Translations under genes and position numbers: made by a program | Part shown: in pieces, positions 36,870 through 48,134 of the stretch | Numbering within the stretch: the first letter of the stretch is position 1 | Layout of the letters: each line of letters starts with the position of its first letter | Source of the DNA: Syncephalis plumigaleata | Taxonomy: Eukaryota; Zoopagomycota; Zoopagomycetes; Zoopagales; Piptocephalidaceae | DNA: 64,000 nucleotides | Assembly: GCA_025201365.1 (NCBI GenBank) | Contig: JAIXMF010000006.1 | Location: forward strand, 620,001 to 684,000 | Reading direction: 5' to 3' | Notes under the pieces: model-generated | Told to the model about the DNA's origin: nothing | Database searches by the model: none | The model's input: only the letters and a program-made list of their open reading frames with translations

Positions 36870-38096
36870 GACCCTTCCAGTTGTATAACTGGAAATATAC
36901 TAAGATGAGTAGACGAAACAACGAGTAAACAGAGAAATAGCAAGCCTATTACTAGAATAATAGCAACAGCAAAGGCCAGCGCACAGATAAGCAAGCAACG
37001 AACGAACGAGCGCACAGGTTCAATGCATAAAGCAATCTGTTTATACGTCAATATTCATAGCATATACTAAACAAGAGGAATCTGCGATAAATGTGCAAGT
37101 GATTGAGTGATTGAGTGACGATGCAGAATGAGATTTTTGTTTACATGGACCCTCATTTATGCTTTAATATCACTACACTTATTGATATCTGGTAATAATT
37201 AATTAATGCATTAGGATTAGCATTTTATTACTATTCCTTAGCACATTGAAAGCTTATCGCTTAAAGAGTATGCCATGTCATGTACTAATCCATAAGATCC
37301 ATGTAAGAATGACCAATCCTGTATACTAATAGCATGACATCTCATCGATAGATGTTCAGACTTGTTTCGTAGTAGTATTGGTGCATTTCAATCTATAAAT
37401 AACTACACTTGTGAATATTTGATACTGCACATGAATTAGAGGCACTGCAAGTAGTAGCCGTAGTAGGAAGTTCTCGGTTCAAGCTCCCCTAGCCGCAATC
37501 GTCTCATATTGTACGTGCTGTACATCCAATTTGCTTTACAACATGAAATGATTGGTAAATAACTGTTTCCCGTGTAGGCTAGCCAAAAATGGCCATCTAT
37601 CCATTGTAGGAATGCTATGCATCATGGCTGAATATATCTTCCATCGACACTGGATATATGAACAAGTAGTCATCAATGAATGATGGTAACGTCTTCAACT
37701 GGACTGGATGTAGAGAAAAGGCGAACCACATTACCATTACTCATCGTCGTCGCCGTCGTTGTCGTCCATGTTACGCAGCAGTTACCTCACTTTTTTCTCC
37801 CTTTATTCACCGAGACTTGACCTTTACCAGTTTTCTATATTTATTGTAAGGCAAATTGTTACAATTGTACTGGTGTAGACTTGTGTACTTGTAGCACCAC
37901 TAGTTACTATCGTTTTTAGTGCATTACCATTGCTACTGCCATCCATGTTTATCAGCTGAATCGTTTCTACAAAACTTGCACCTATTTCCATCTATCTATC
38001 TATCCATTTAGCTATTTGTCTTGCATTCACTCTCTTTCACCTTCACTCTTACTCGCTTTTTTGCTTTTTTGTTCGTATAAACTATTCATTAACGAC
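36870..38096. promoter_or_regulatory. Divergent spacer, TBC1D22-like / copper-fist genes
   Basis: About 1.2 kb between two starts. It is AT-rich with no protein gene. A short stretch at 37455-37492 has tRNA B-box-like sequence but does not fold as a tRNA. A pyrimidine-rich region from about 37980 is probably the 5' leader of the copper-fist gene. Confidence 0.4.
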
Positions 38097-39897
38097 ATGG
38101 CCATAATTCGTGATGGCGAAAAGTACGCCTGTAGTACTTGTATCAAAGGACACCGTGTAGCCGGCTGCAAACACAGTGATCGTGACCTCATACTTGTACG
38201 GCGAAGAGGTCGACCAAGCACGCAATGTGAACACTGCAAACGACTGCGCAATGGCAATAGGAAGGTTCATACGAAATGTGTCTGTGGATCGAATGCAACA
38301 ACAACGACCACGACCGATATGGAGTATGACAGCAGCAGTAACAGCAGCAGCAATAATAATGCAATTAATAGTACTTGTAAGTAGAATATAATACAATATA
38401 TATATATTGCTTTTCCGTACAGCCATTAACATCCATGATACTAGTCTACTTTACCGGTGTCATTGCAAATAATACCATCAATACTTACAATAATAGCAAT
38501 GGTACCAGTAATGGCAATAGTGTCCGTAGTAACAATATCGTACCAGCCATTGCACCGAAATCAGTAGGTTAGTAGATAGGATCGAATCGTGTAATAATAA
38601 TGACATGTAGCTAATAGTACGATGATGAACAGTATCTCGATGTAAATGTGGTTGTTCAGAGAATTGTCGATGTTGTTCCGTTATCCTTAGCGTGCCAGCC
38701 TTGTTAAATCCCTGTGATTGTCGCGAGCATGGTACAGAATGCGTCAATTGTCGTACTGTAGTGCCGCTCACGTTTGAACAGGCAGCGGCCGAGGGTCACA
38801 TCGATCCCAATTGTCGGTGTGGTAATGATAATTTCGGTAAGAGTTGCTGTAGCGGCGAGGACAACAGCAATGACATTACCACCTCGACCCTATTGCCAGA
38901 CAAGAGTGCCATGCTTGATTCACTCAATACCGCCACTATGATTATATCGAATAATATGACAGCAACTAGTATGTCTAATACAAAACCAACTGGATGTTGT
39001 AGCAGTAAAAGTAGCAGCACTGTTGTCGATAGCAAACCTGCAAATGACACTGGATGTTGTAGTAAGAAACAACAACCAATAGAAGAAGCACTGCTATCGA
39101 CATTAATCGCAACAAGTCAACAACCAGCGACAATAATACCGAATGTAATGGATGTGGTCCCACTGGTTGTGCTTGTAGTAACGATACCGATACCGGCACG
39201 AATGAAGTCAACTATCATGATTCTATAGTAATACCGGTAGAATTAGAGCAGCATCACTCGAGTACAAGTTCAAATGGATCCATGAGTGATCATGGCCATT
39301 ATTCAAGTAATAGCAGTGAGAGTAGCGTAGAGAATATGGCAAGTTCATTAGTAATTAGTAATGATCATGATGATCTATCCGAACAACCCTCGGCCAAACG
39401 ACGTCGATCCAACGATATCGGTGGTGAAGAGTTGATGCGTACCGTCTATAACAAGGTTGTTGCACTACCCACAAAGAGTCAATGTGGCTGTAGTTCCGGT
39501 GGTGGATGTGGACCTGGTTGTGGCACCAGTTGTAAAGGCTGCTGCATGCCTGGTTCATCAAATAAATCAACGAGTACCACAGGTGCTGGTGGTGGTGCTT
39601 CTGCTGATAATGATACAAGTAACGGCGGTGGATGTTGTAGTCCAAATAACGGATGTGCATCCACCGTAGGCAATCCACGTAGAGCACCGTATAAGAATAA
39701 GCAAGGAGAGCTGACGTGCAGTTGTGGATGTGAGAAAGCATCGCAGGATTGTACGGATTGTTTCGAGGATTTATGCGAAGGTAAGTTATAGATGTATAGC
39801 AATTAGTAATAGCAATGATACTAATGAGGAATATAATAGAATTCCTATTGAATCCTCCTGTATAGTGCTTATAAGCCTAGAACCTAATCTGTATTAA
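38097..39897 (+). CDS. Copper-fist transcription factor (Cuf1/Ace1/Mac1-like)
   Basis: Copper-sensing transcription factor. Exon 1 opens with the copper-fist domain: KYACSTCIKGHRVAGCKHSD, RRRGRPSTQCEHCK and HTKCVCG, with the four Cys/His zinc ligands and the RGRP minor-groove arm. Later exons hold several Cys clusters: CKCGCSENCRCC, CDCREHGTECVNC, CRCGN, CCSSKSSSTV, CNGCGPTGCAC, CGCSSGGGCGPGCGTSCKGC, NGGGCCSPNNGC and CSCGCEKASQDC. Such clusters bind Cu(I) in the family. A GT-AG intron (39781-39865) replaces a read-through stop and adds about ten residues. Frame slips occur at 38467 (a TAA directly after an AAA codon in YRCHCK) and near 39075. Exon 1 ends at 38379 with a GTAAGT donor. The middle is Asn/Ser/Thr-rich and probably disordered. 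Confidence 0.85.
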
Positions 39898-40354
39898 GAC
39901 GAAAGACATGCTCTCAAGTCGAATCTAGTTCAGCTCAATGGATTATTTTGTAATAGTACGAAAAGATTGGTATTATTACGCATTATCATAATTATTAATC
40001 CTTTCATTTCATTTCATTTTCTATGTCGACATCACTCCTCAATTAGTTAGATCGTATATGGTACGACAATTGCACTGCGTTCTATTATAGTCATATTATC
40101 ATTATTACTACTTCTGTGTAAACATCTACAAACAATAAACAGCATTTATGTACTGGTCTTTTGTATCAAGTGAATGATTATGACTTTTATCGTTTCTACT
40201 ATTTATTATCGCGTGTATTATACTCGGTTTAATTGCGTTTAAATATACGCTCCAATAATCCCATAGAACGCGTTAATGCTCTAATATCATATAAAACATG
40301 ATCATCATTGTAACAATTAGTATGACTTTCTTGTTTCGTATACATGTAGTAAAC
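39898..40354. other. Convergent intergenic region
   Basis: The 3' flanks of the copper-fist and uS13m genes meet here. AATAAAC near 40133 could be a polyadenylation signal for the plus-strand gene. Nothing else seen. Confidence 0.4.
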
Positions 40355-40789
40355 TTACGATGGCATTATCGATGAAGATGATGATGAGCGTGCACTAGTA
40401 TGATAGCCACGACCACCAGATATGGCGGCCTCTTCGCGTAATAGTCGTCCATTAAGACGTTTGGCAGTCTTGCAGTTATTCTGAGTTCGTTGACCACGTA
40501 CCGGCAAGGCTTGCTGGTGACGACGACCGCGATAACAACCGATTTGACGGTAACGCACTACATTATGTCGAACTTGTCGTCGTAGATCCGATTCAAGCGT
40601 CATACCCGTCAACAATTGACTCAACCGATTGAGCTGACTCTCCGACAACTCGTGTAGTTTAGCTTGACGATGAATCGATAGCTGGTGGCAGATACCCTCG
40701 GCTGTCTTACGACCAATACCGTAGAAATAGGTTAGTGCTATGTGCACCACCTTCTGATCCGGTAGATTGACACCAAGTAGATGCAGCAT
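40355..40789 (-). CDS. Mitochondrial ribosomal protein uS13 (Sws2-like)
   Basis: Small-subunit ribosomal protein S13, here of the bacterial/mitochondrial type. The single exon runs from the ATG at 40789 (MLHLLGVNLPDQKVVHIAL, the normal uS13 start) through YFYGIGRKTAEGICHQL (helix-turn-helix), RRQVRHNVVRYRQIGCYRGRR, LPVRGQRTQNNCKTAKRLNG. Length 144 residues. The C-terminus after NCKTAK is longer and Ser-rich. The mature protein begins at the conserved start, so the mitochondrial signal is not an N-terminal extension in this model. A GATTC upstream extension could be a spliced 5' exon carrying the presequence (a TTTCTATTCAG acceptor-like site lies at 40802-40812), but I cannot show it. Divergent from BUD23 with 198 bases between. 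Confidence 0.88.
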   Translation of the reverse strand: MLHLLGVNLPDQKVVHIALTYFYGIGRKTAEGICHQLSIHRQAKLHELSESQLNRLSQLLTGMTLESDLRRQVRHNVVRYRQIGCYRGRRHQQALPVRGQRTQNNCKTAKRLNGRLLREEAAISGGRGYHTSARSSSSSSIMPS

Positions 40790-40987
40790 ACTAGTAGAAT
40801 CCTGAATAGAAAGTGACGTCAATGGAGAATAAATGGAATAAAAACGATAACTATTATATTATCCTCATATTGAATGAATGAATGAATTAGCAGCGGTAGT
40901 TTATCTCATTGAAAATAACAAAAAAAGAAAAATCACCACTTTTCTTCTAGTTGTTCATTGCGATTAACTTAACGGTCTTTACTCATA

Positions 40988-42052
40988 ATGTCACGTCCAG
41001 AACATCAAGGACCACCGGAAGTGGTGTGTATTAGTGTTGTATACGTTTATATATCATCTAATTATACTATTGACAGGTATACAACGAGGATGAAGCAGAG
41101 AAATACACTTCCAAGTAAGTGGAATAGTGGACACGTATCACGATATACATCGAGATATATTGACCAATAATTGTAGCACGCGTATTGCGGGTATTCAGGC
41201 AGAGATGGCATTTAGAGCCTTGGAACTACTTTGTTTGCCAGAGGGAAAGCAATGCATGTTACTGGATATTGGTTGTGGTTCCGGACTAAGTGGAGAAATC
41301 CTGGATGAAGAAGGTCATCATTGGGTGGGACTTGATATTGCACCAGCCATGTTAAGTAAGTAGAAGAAGGATAGTAGAGGATAGCAAGCTAATCGTGGAA
41401 CAATTAGACATTGCCGTGGAACGAGAAGTGGAAGGTGATCTATTTCTACAAGATGTTGGTGAAGGTCTAGGATTTCGACCTGGTACTTTTGACGGTGCTA
41501 TCAGGTAATGCACGATATGACATGATATACTTGTAGCATTGTTGACTAATGTTGATATTCCCTAGCATCTCGGTATTGCAATGGTTATGTAATGCCGATA
41601 AACGATGGCATGAACCACGTCGACGACTAGCTCAATTCTTCACCACGCTTTACAGTTCACTGGCTAATGGAGCACGCGCCATATTCCAGTTCTATCCCGA
41701 GAATGATCATCAAGTGGAGATGATTATGGAGCAGGCGACACGCTCTGGATTCACAGGTGGTCTAGTGGTCGACTATCCCAATAGTAAAAAGGCCAAAAAG
41801 TATTATCTATGCCTGTTCACGGGAGCCATTGGTGGATCGGCCGAACTACCGCGTGCCTTGGGAGAGGAGGAGGATAGCGTCGCTTATAGCACGGATCGTA
41901 TTAGAGAACGACGTGTGGGTGGCGTTAAGCATAGGAAGAACATCAAGGATAAGGACTGGGTGTTGCGCAAGAAGGAGTTGATGCGTAAACGAGGCAAGAA
42001 GGTCGCAGAAGACTCGAAATACACGGCACGCAAGCGTAAACCACGTTTCTAA
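40988..42052 (+). CDS. BUD23: 18S rRNA guanine-N7 methyltransferase BUD23
   Basis: SAM-dependent enzyme that methylates the 18S rRNA guanine in the 40S P/E site region with partner Trm112. Five exons, all GT-AG and in frame: 40988-41023, 41077-41114, 41177-41355, 41408-41504 and 41566-42052. The start [12 protein letters not shown] followed by [12 protein letters not shown] is the family N-terminus. The SAM motif [15 protein letters not shown], the acidic [22 protein letters not shown] and [13 protein letters not shown] motif IV region follow. The basic C-terminus ([26 protein letters not shown]) is the nucleolar-localisation tail. Length about 275 residues is normal. The frame is intact, with very short first exons. 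Confidence 0.94.
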
Positions 42053-42376
42053 TCTCTACACATCTACATATATATTGATAGTGCTTATCAATGATCATTA
42101 CTACTACTATTCCTATTATTATTACAACTATTACTCTATGAATTGTTACAGCGATGATACTCCTTCATCGTACAGTAAAGCATATGCCTTATGTCTTCAA
42201 AATAATCATCTAATATATGTTTTCATGCTTAGTGTATATGAAATTGATAGATAAATACAATTCATAATTGATAATCATTTCGTTAATTCATCCCAGTTAC
42301 TCTTTCTCTATCTATCTCTTTCACTTCTTCATAACTAACTAGCCTACACATCTCCCCTATACCTCACAGCGACAAT
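42053..42376. other. Spacer between BUD23 and EMC4
   Basis: AT-rich 3' flank of BUD23 and promoter of EMC4, 324 bases, with pyrimidine-rich sequence before the EMC4 start. No element was recognised. Confidence 0.4.
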
Positions 42377-43322
42377 ATGGCCAGTACTAGTCGAAGCAGT
42401 TCAGCGACACGTAAATGGGCATTTGACTTTGTTAGTCTGGATAAATCCAAGTGAGTCTAAACGAGGAGAGAATGATAGTGGTCAAGTAGGAGTAGACGGC
42501 TAGAATACCAAGACAACTCATATATATATTTACATCAGGGACAAATCTCGAGGAACACGTATAGCCGATCCTCAAGGGTATATAGCTAATTTCAACAAAA
42601 TAAACAAGGACAAACGGTAATAGATACAGTTGGACACGTAAGCATATAGGTATTGACTGGTTTGTGGCGAGATTAGAAGCATGAACGAGTGGACTCGGTG
42701 GATGCACACGTCAACCTAAAAATCAAGGCAAGTAGTTGCATAGCATGAGCATGGATGTGATATACATCATCGTGTATACTAATGAATAGATTGAATGCTA
42801 ATAGAGAGCATGGGATGCTGCATTGGCACCTGCTAAATCGTTACCTATGAATGCATTCATGCTATGGATGAGCGGTAATGGTGTGCAAATCTTCAGTATA
42901 ATGATCACGGGTATGCTGTTCTTCCAGCCTGTCAAGGCAATTATGAATCTAAATGCCGGTAAGTTATAGTAGGATGGCAAGTTATACTATGACATGCTAA
43001 GGAACGACATAAATACATTATACATGATATATTATATAGCATTCGAACGGTTTGAGATAAAGGAACGCGCACCTCCAACGAACTGGCATTACCCAAACTT
43101 GTATTTATCCTAATGAATCTATTGACCATCCTTCTCGGTGTCTACAAGTTATCCGCCATGGGACTATTGCCGACGGCCACTTCAGATTGGCTAGCATTTA
43201 TGGAACCGAAAAAGGTAACTAGCTAGCTAACTAATGATAACCATGACATGTAACTAATGACTAACGTATGTATGTACATGTTATACGCGTATTACTAGAT
43301 ATTGGAACATGGATTGGTGTAG
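42377..43322 (+). CDS. EMC4: ER membrane complex subunit 4
   Basis: Subunit of EMC, which inserts membrane proteins into the ER. The start MASTSRSSSATRKWAFDFVS at 42377 is followed by KDKSRGTRIADPQG, VDAHVNLKIK, RAWDAALAPAKSLPMNAFML, FSIMITGMLFFQPVKAIMNL, LALPKLVFILMNLLTILLGV and MGLLPTATSDWLAFMEPKK; the last exon adds ILEHGLV, ending at 43322. Seven exons fit. Two hydrophobic helices and a third short one match EMC4. The intron 42728-42804 has a GC donor (AAG|GCAAGT...ATAG|AGA), and both flanking exons match the family across it. The frame slips by one missing base near 43055 (TTTGAG / ATAAAGG). The join of exons 2 and 3 near 42668-42672 is uncertain by a base. Confidence 0.85.
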
Positions 43323-43460
43323 TTGATATACATGATGACAGTAATCATAATAAATATCTTGTTTGTTTGTTTGTTTGTCTATTGAATATCCTATACATTA
43401 TAGCAATGACGATATGTTTATTATTGCGCATAGTATTCTACCATTGACAGTGAATGTTAA

Positions 43461-46160
43461 TTAAGCTTGCGAGATATCTCGACCAAATAGCAATTCCTTG
43501 GTCCAGTCAACTGCCAATAGAACGCGTGTACGTAATGAAACCTATATATCATCGAGTTAATACTTGAATACACATAGTAGTAGACGAATAGAGCGTCTAA
43601 TCAATTTGTAAACACGTACTTGTTCATTCCAGTAAGCACCACGCCACAAGTATTTACCGATCCATCCACCGGTGAAGACACGACCTGGTCCGAAATCGCC
43701 ACTGCTGCATTGCCGATATAAGCAAGTGAGCCCAAATGGCTATAGTAAATGGTCCTTCTCCTCTTCATCGCGAGGGAAGACATAACCGACAGTCGATGCG
43801 TATTTGGCGTAGGATGACAATTTATTCAGTTTCTGCGCCATATATTTGCCCTAATAGTGCAATATTAGTAGCTACATCATTAGTACGTATTATCTATATT
43901 GATTTACCTGTTGACTAGCCACTTGTGCCGTCTATAGCAGCAATTCAGTAATAGTTAATAATGAATGAAATGATCATTGGTAATAATAATCATTGGCATG
44001 CATCTACTTACAGCGGGAAGTGCAGTCATTTGTCGATCGATCGATTCTAGCATGACGCGTAGCTCATTTTATCCAATGCACCTGATTTATCAACGTCAAA
44101 TTTGTCGAATAGCTCGCTAAGCTTATTCAAATGCTCGGTAGTATGTGGGTATTTACGCTTCAGTTGCTCTCCTAATTGCTGGAATTCACGACGATCCAAC
44201 ACGCCATCGTGGTTAGTGTCGGCATCGGCAAAGAATTCGACAATATGGTCCAGTAAGCGTGGATTCTCCATACTGGCACAGTCACCAATGGCGTACACGT
44301 TCTCTGCTGGTACACCACGTACACGTAGCTGATTATCGGTGGATAGGGCTCGTGCTTTCTTCTGCGCATCACCTAGATGCTCTTTAACTCGTTTGACAAG
44401 TGGACTAATACCTATATTGCATATTGTGAATACACAAATAGATTTGTGTCTAGCTAGTTAGCTAGCTTACCAATACCCGTCGACCAGAGACATAGACCGA
44501 ATGGCAAGACCAATTCATCATCCTGCAATTTGCCATCATTCCTTTACGCTTGAACACAATATGATCGGGCTCAACGCGTGTGACACGAGTACGAGCCAAT
44601 ACATCGATATTGTAGATTTCAAGTGTTTCTATCATTAATATGTTAGATGATACTATTATTATTAACTAGTACGATATATATATATTACCTCGGCATACTC
44701 GGAAATGATACGATCGTACGTGTTCAATATATGATCCTGCGATTGAATAATGGATACACGTACATCTTTGACGGGAATCTCAGGAAACTAATGGAATAAA
44801 GGTATTAGCTTAGAATATAATTGTAACGGAATGTCAGTATGATCCTACATAGTTTACTAGATCCTCCGTTAAGAATTCGTATAATTCGGCTGCAAATTCA
44901 ACTCCTAAATATCAATTAGGTTAGATCAGTTTATTACAAGGTTACCTAACAATTACCCGTTGGTCCTAGTATATACGGCATTAGATTAGTAATGATTCAT
45001 TTTACATCTGTGTTTCATTTACCTCCACCGCAGATTACAAAGCTTAGCAGGCGTTCTCGCTCTTCCGGACTAGTAGTTGGCAAGGATGCACGCTCAAAGT
45101 TAGCCACGATCTTGTTTCGAATATTCGCTGCATCGCGGAATGTCTTCAATTGATGACAATGCTCGACACCTTGTACACCCATACTATTGGTTGTGGATCC
45201 AACGGCAACCACTAACTATGACATGATAAATGATAAATGGCCATTATTATTATTACTAAACAGCAACTATGATCCATTGATCAGTGCTTACCTTGTCATA
45301 GGGGAGATCAGCTGTATTGCCATCGGCATCCTGTAGTTTAACGACACTACGATCGAAATCAATATCTGTGGCTTCACACTATAGAAGGATTATGAGTCTA
45401 CCATACATAATGGATTGATTGCTTGTGCTTTATACCTCAATATATCGGCCATTAATTCGTTTAAGTAGTCTACGAATAGGTTCCATTAAAGACCTATACA
45501 AAATACATCATGTATTAGTATTATTATTATTATTGTTGTTGTATAGAGAGCCATTACCTAATTTCAACTGTACCAACTGTGGCTGATGGTAATAATGGCG
45601 TAAATAAAAAGTAATTGGTAGGCTAGATGGATATTAATTAGTATCATAGACTGATATCAATATTGCTCCGTCCAATGCTAACTTACCGAGATAAGAACCA
45701 CTTCGTAATCGTCAGTATTAATATTCTTGAGTAATGATGTAGCCTAGATGTGATTATCGTAAGATTGAAACTCAAATTGTCCGTCTAATCCGATCTACTT
45801 ACGCCCCATCCCGAACCAAGAATAACTAGACGTGGCTTGGCCGATTTAGGACTAGCATCGAGTGGCAAGTTAGCTAGTGGTACTTGTTCCGGTTCCAATG
45901 CTAATGGCGTTCGTTGACCCCATAGATAGGCAACGAAACACTTGCTGCTACGAGAGCTGCTGACTTTGCCGAGAATGTACGCCAATTACGCGGTGAATGC
46001 AAGGTTTTAGACGCACTACTCGTCTCTCCTGTCGTGCCAGTTTTCGTATGAGCAAGACGAACGCGTGTAATAGACTGGTGGCTGTCGGTCGACTCGACAA
46101 TGACAAGTTTTGTCGTCCCACTCGCGCCGCAAGTAGTCTAGTCTGTGATAGAATAGTCAT
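43461..46160 (-). CDS. External NADH:ubiquinone oxidoreductase with EF-hands (NDE1-like)
   Basis: Type II NADH dehydrogenase of the mitochondrial inner membrane, transferring electrons from cytosolic NADH to ubiquinone without pumping. The ATG at 46160 starts MTILSQTRLLAARVGRQNLS, a presequence. The FAD fold PRLVILGSGWGA, TNYFLFTPLLPSATVGTVE, LPYDK / LVVAVGSTTNSMGVQGV, FVICGGG (NAD fold), and VYAIGDCASMENPRL follow. An insert carries EF-hand loops DTNHDGVLDRREF and DVDKSGALDK, as in Ca-regulated fungal and plant NDE/NDB enzymes. DFGPGRVFTGGWIGKYLWRG and RVLLAVDWTKELLFGRDIS form the C-terminus (stop 43461). At least seven one-base losses: near 46090, in GGGG at 45918-45921, at 44539, in TTTT at 44067-44070, two near 43740 and one near 43705. 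It has about thirteen exons. Confidence 0.86.
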
Positions 46161-47035
46161 AGCTTTGGTGTTGTTGCTAGTTTGAATACACAAATTGAAA
46201 AAGTAAGTAGAACAAGTGTTGATAATGGAATATAAGAATGCTATAGAGGCACAAAAAGCTACTACTACTACTACTACCATTGCTAATATCAACGTCATCG
46301 ATAATCATAGCGTGGCATTGTTTACTATATATGGCAATGATATTATAGGTCAATAGTTCATTAGAATAATGTCGAGTTCATATCTGAATGTCAACTACCG
46401 CTTAATCATCAACCATTCCTTCGGCTGATTAATCTCCACTTCTTATTCACAAAGTAAACATGTGATAATTAACTATTAATGTCAATTGATCTACAAAGAC
46501 GTATTTAACATGGAATATATAAATGCAATGCTCTAGATGTATTAAGCTATTACTACTACTACTACTATTACTATTACTACAGTTGCTTATTAAATGTCAC
46601 GATAGTAGGGCGTCATTTAGTAATAGCGAAACTAAAGATCACTAATCAACTATCACAAATCAGATTGTACACGCACACAACATCCACGAGAATAAAAGGA
46701 TGCAAGGGATGTGTCATTGGTCGACGAATAGGATCAGAAACTAATTTACTGACTCGTATCACAGTTGTTCACACATTCCATCTTGTTTCTCTACTTTGCT
46801 GGGCCAGAAATAACACGCACACGCACACGCACTCGTCTTCTCTTACTCTTACGTATATACGTGAGTTCACCGTGCAGCACAGCTATCGTCCGTTGTTGTG
46901 CTATTATAATACGGCCGTATTTCATTCTCTTTCCCGTCCTGCTATCAGTTACGATACGCCTCTTACTTGGTCTTGTCATTATTAATAGTGTTCTTTTTTT
47001 CTGTATTTATCTTGTTTCTCTTCTTGTTCTAAATC
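46161..47035. promoter_or_regulatory. Divergent spacer, NADH dehydrogenase / RIB3
   Basis: About 875 bases. It contains an ACACGC-type run at 46813-46830 and AT-rich sequence with pyrimidine-rich strands before both starts. ORFs at 46665-47049 are low-complexity and overlap the RIB3 leader. No named element was seen. Confidence 0.4.
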
Positions 47036-47869
47036 ATGTCTCCCATTGAACATAACGGAGTTATTCAAGAGCGCAGGCATGACTCGGTGGTAGAGACGCG
47101 TTTCGACAGTATTCCAGAGGCGTTGAAAGACTTTGCCGCCGGCAAGTTTCTAGTGGTGGTGGATAACGAGGATCGCGAGAACGAAGGCGACCTCATTATC
47201 GCCGCTGAAATGTTACGGCCGAGGATATGCTTTCATGGTACGCTACACGAGCGGTGTCATTTGTTGTCCTTTACGTACGGAACGTCTGAGCAACTAGAAC
47301 TACCATTGATGGTGCCAAAGAATTCCGAGTCGTTTAACACGGCCTTTACCGTTACAGTCGACTATAAGATTGGTGAGTGGACATTTGACTATATAACGAC
47401 ATACGTATACCTGTACTAAATCTATGATGATCTCCTTCTTTTAGGTACAGCACTGGTATATCAGCTGCAGATCGTGCGCTTACCCTTCGTCAACTGGCCA
47501 ATGCACGAACCACGGATCCAGAGTTATTCGCGAAACCTGGTCACATCTTTCCATTGCGTTATACGGAGGGTGGTGTACTCGTACGTCCTGGTCATACCGA
47601 GCTTCTATTGGTATGTGTTTCCCTTCATGTATATACTATATTTGTTACAATGTGACTAACTGATCGCAATGCACATTCATTTGTCGTAACTAGATCTATG
47701 CGAATTATCGGGATTGTATCCTGCCGGTGTATTATGCGAGATTGTCAATGATGATGGCACGATGGCACGTCGAGATGATTGCTTTAAATTCGCCAAACAA
47801 TGGGGTCTCAAGATGATCAGTATCGCGGATCTAGCCGAATATCGTCGTAAATTGAGTCAGAAGAAGTAG
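47036..47869 (+). CDS. RIB3: 3,4-dihydroxy-2-butanone-4-phosphate synthase
   Basis: Riboflavin pathway enzyme turning ribulose-5-phosphate into 3,4-dihydroxybutanone phosphate and formate. From the ATG at 47036: [34 protein letters not shown] (acidic metal and substrate site), [74 protein letters not shown] (His and Glu of the active site), and [20 protein letters not shown] to the C-terminus LSQKK (stop 47869). Three exons: the second starts after a GTGAGT...TTTTAG intron (47372-47444). The frame is lost five times by one missing base, near 47210, 47230, 47287, 47466 and at the acceptor near 47693, yet every segment between keeps family identity. This is the densest set in the window. Confidence 0.85.
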
Positions 47870-48134
47870 CCGCTTAGTAACAGTGATAATAATGATATTT
47901 ACGCTTTAGTTAGCATGAAATAGTCGATTTTTATTGTGCCTTTTTGTTGTTGTTGTTGTTATCGTTGCAGTGAATATTACTCTTACATCATGTGTCTTTG
48001 ATAGATACCATTAATTGTGTAATGCTGCACGTATTATTGAAATAAACAGATATTATATGTTGCTTATATGTTAGAATGATTGTAATAGAATGTGTTAATT
48101 TATTAGTGTCAATGATACAAATAGTGATGCTACA
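47870..48134. other. Convergent spacer RIB3 / KAT14
   Basis: 265 bases holding the 3' ends of both genes. A TTG repeat at 47945-47962 and AATAAACAG near 48041 (a possible polyadenylation signal for RIB3) are present. No gene. Confidence 0.4.

Noticed and set aside
37440-37500. tRNA-like stretch with A-box-like TAGCCGTAGTAGG and B-box-like GGTTCAAGCTCC
   Set aside because: The two boxes are too close, no acceptor stem or anticodon arm forms, and the B-box has a mismatch. It may be a decayed tRNA-derived fragment at most.
38027-39802. Minus-strand ORFs opposite the copper-fist gene
   Set aside because: Shadows of the Cys-, Ser- and Asn-rich coding sequence; the plus strand carries the recognised domain.
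46665-47049. ORFs of about 100 residues before RIB3
   Set aside because: Built on ACAC repeats and pyrimidine-rich leader, with no motif.
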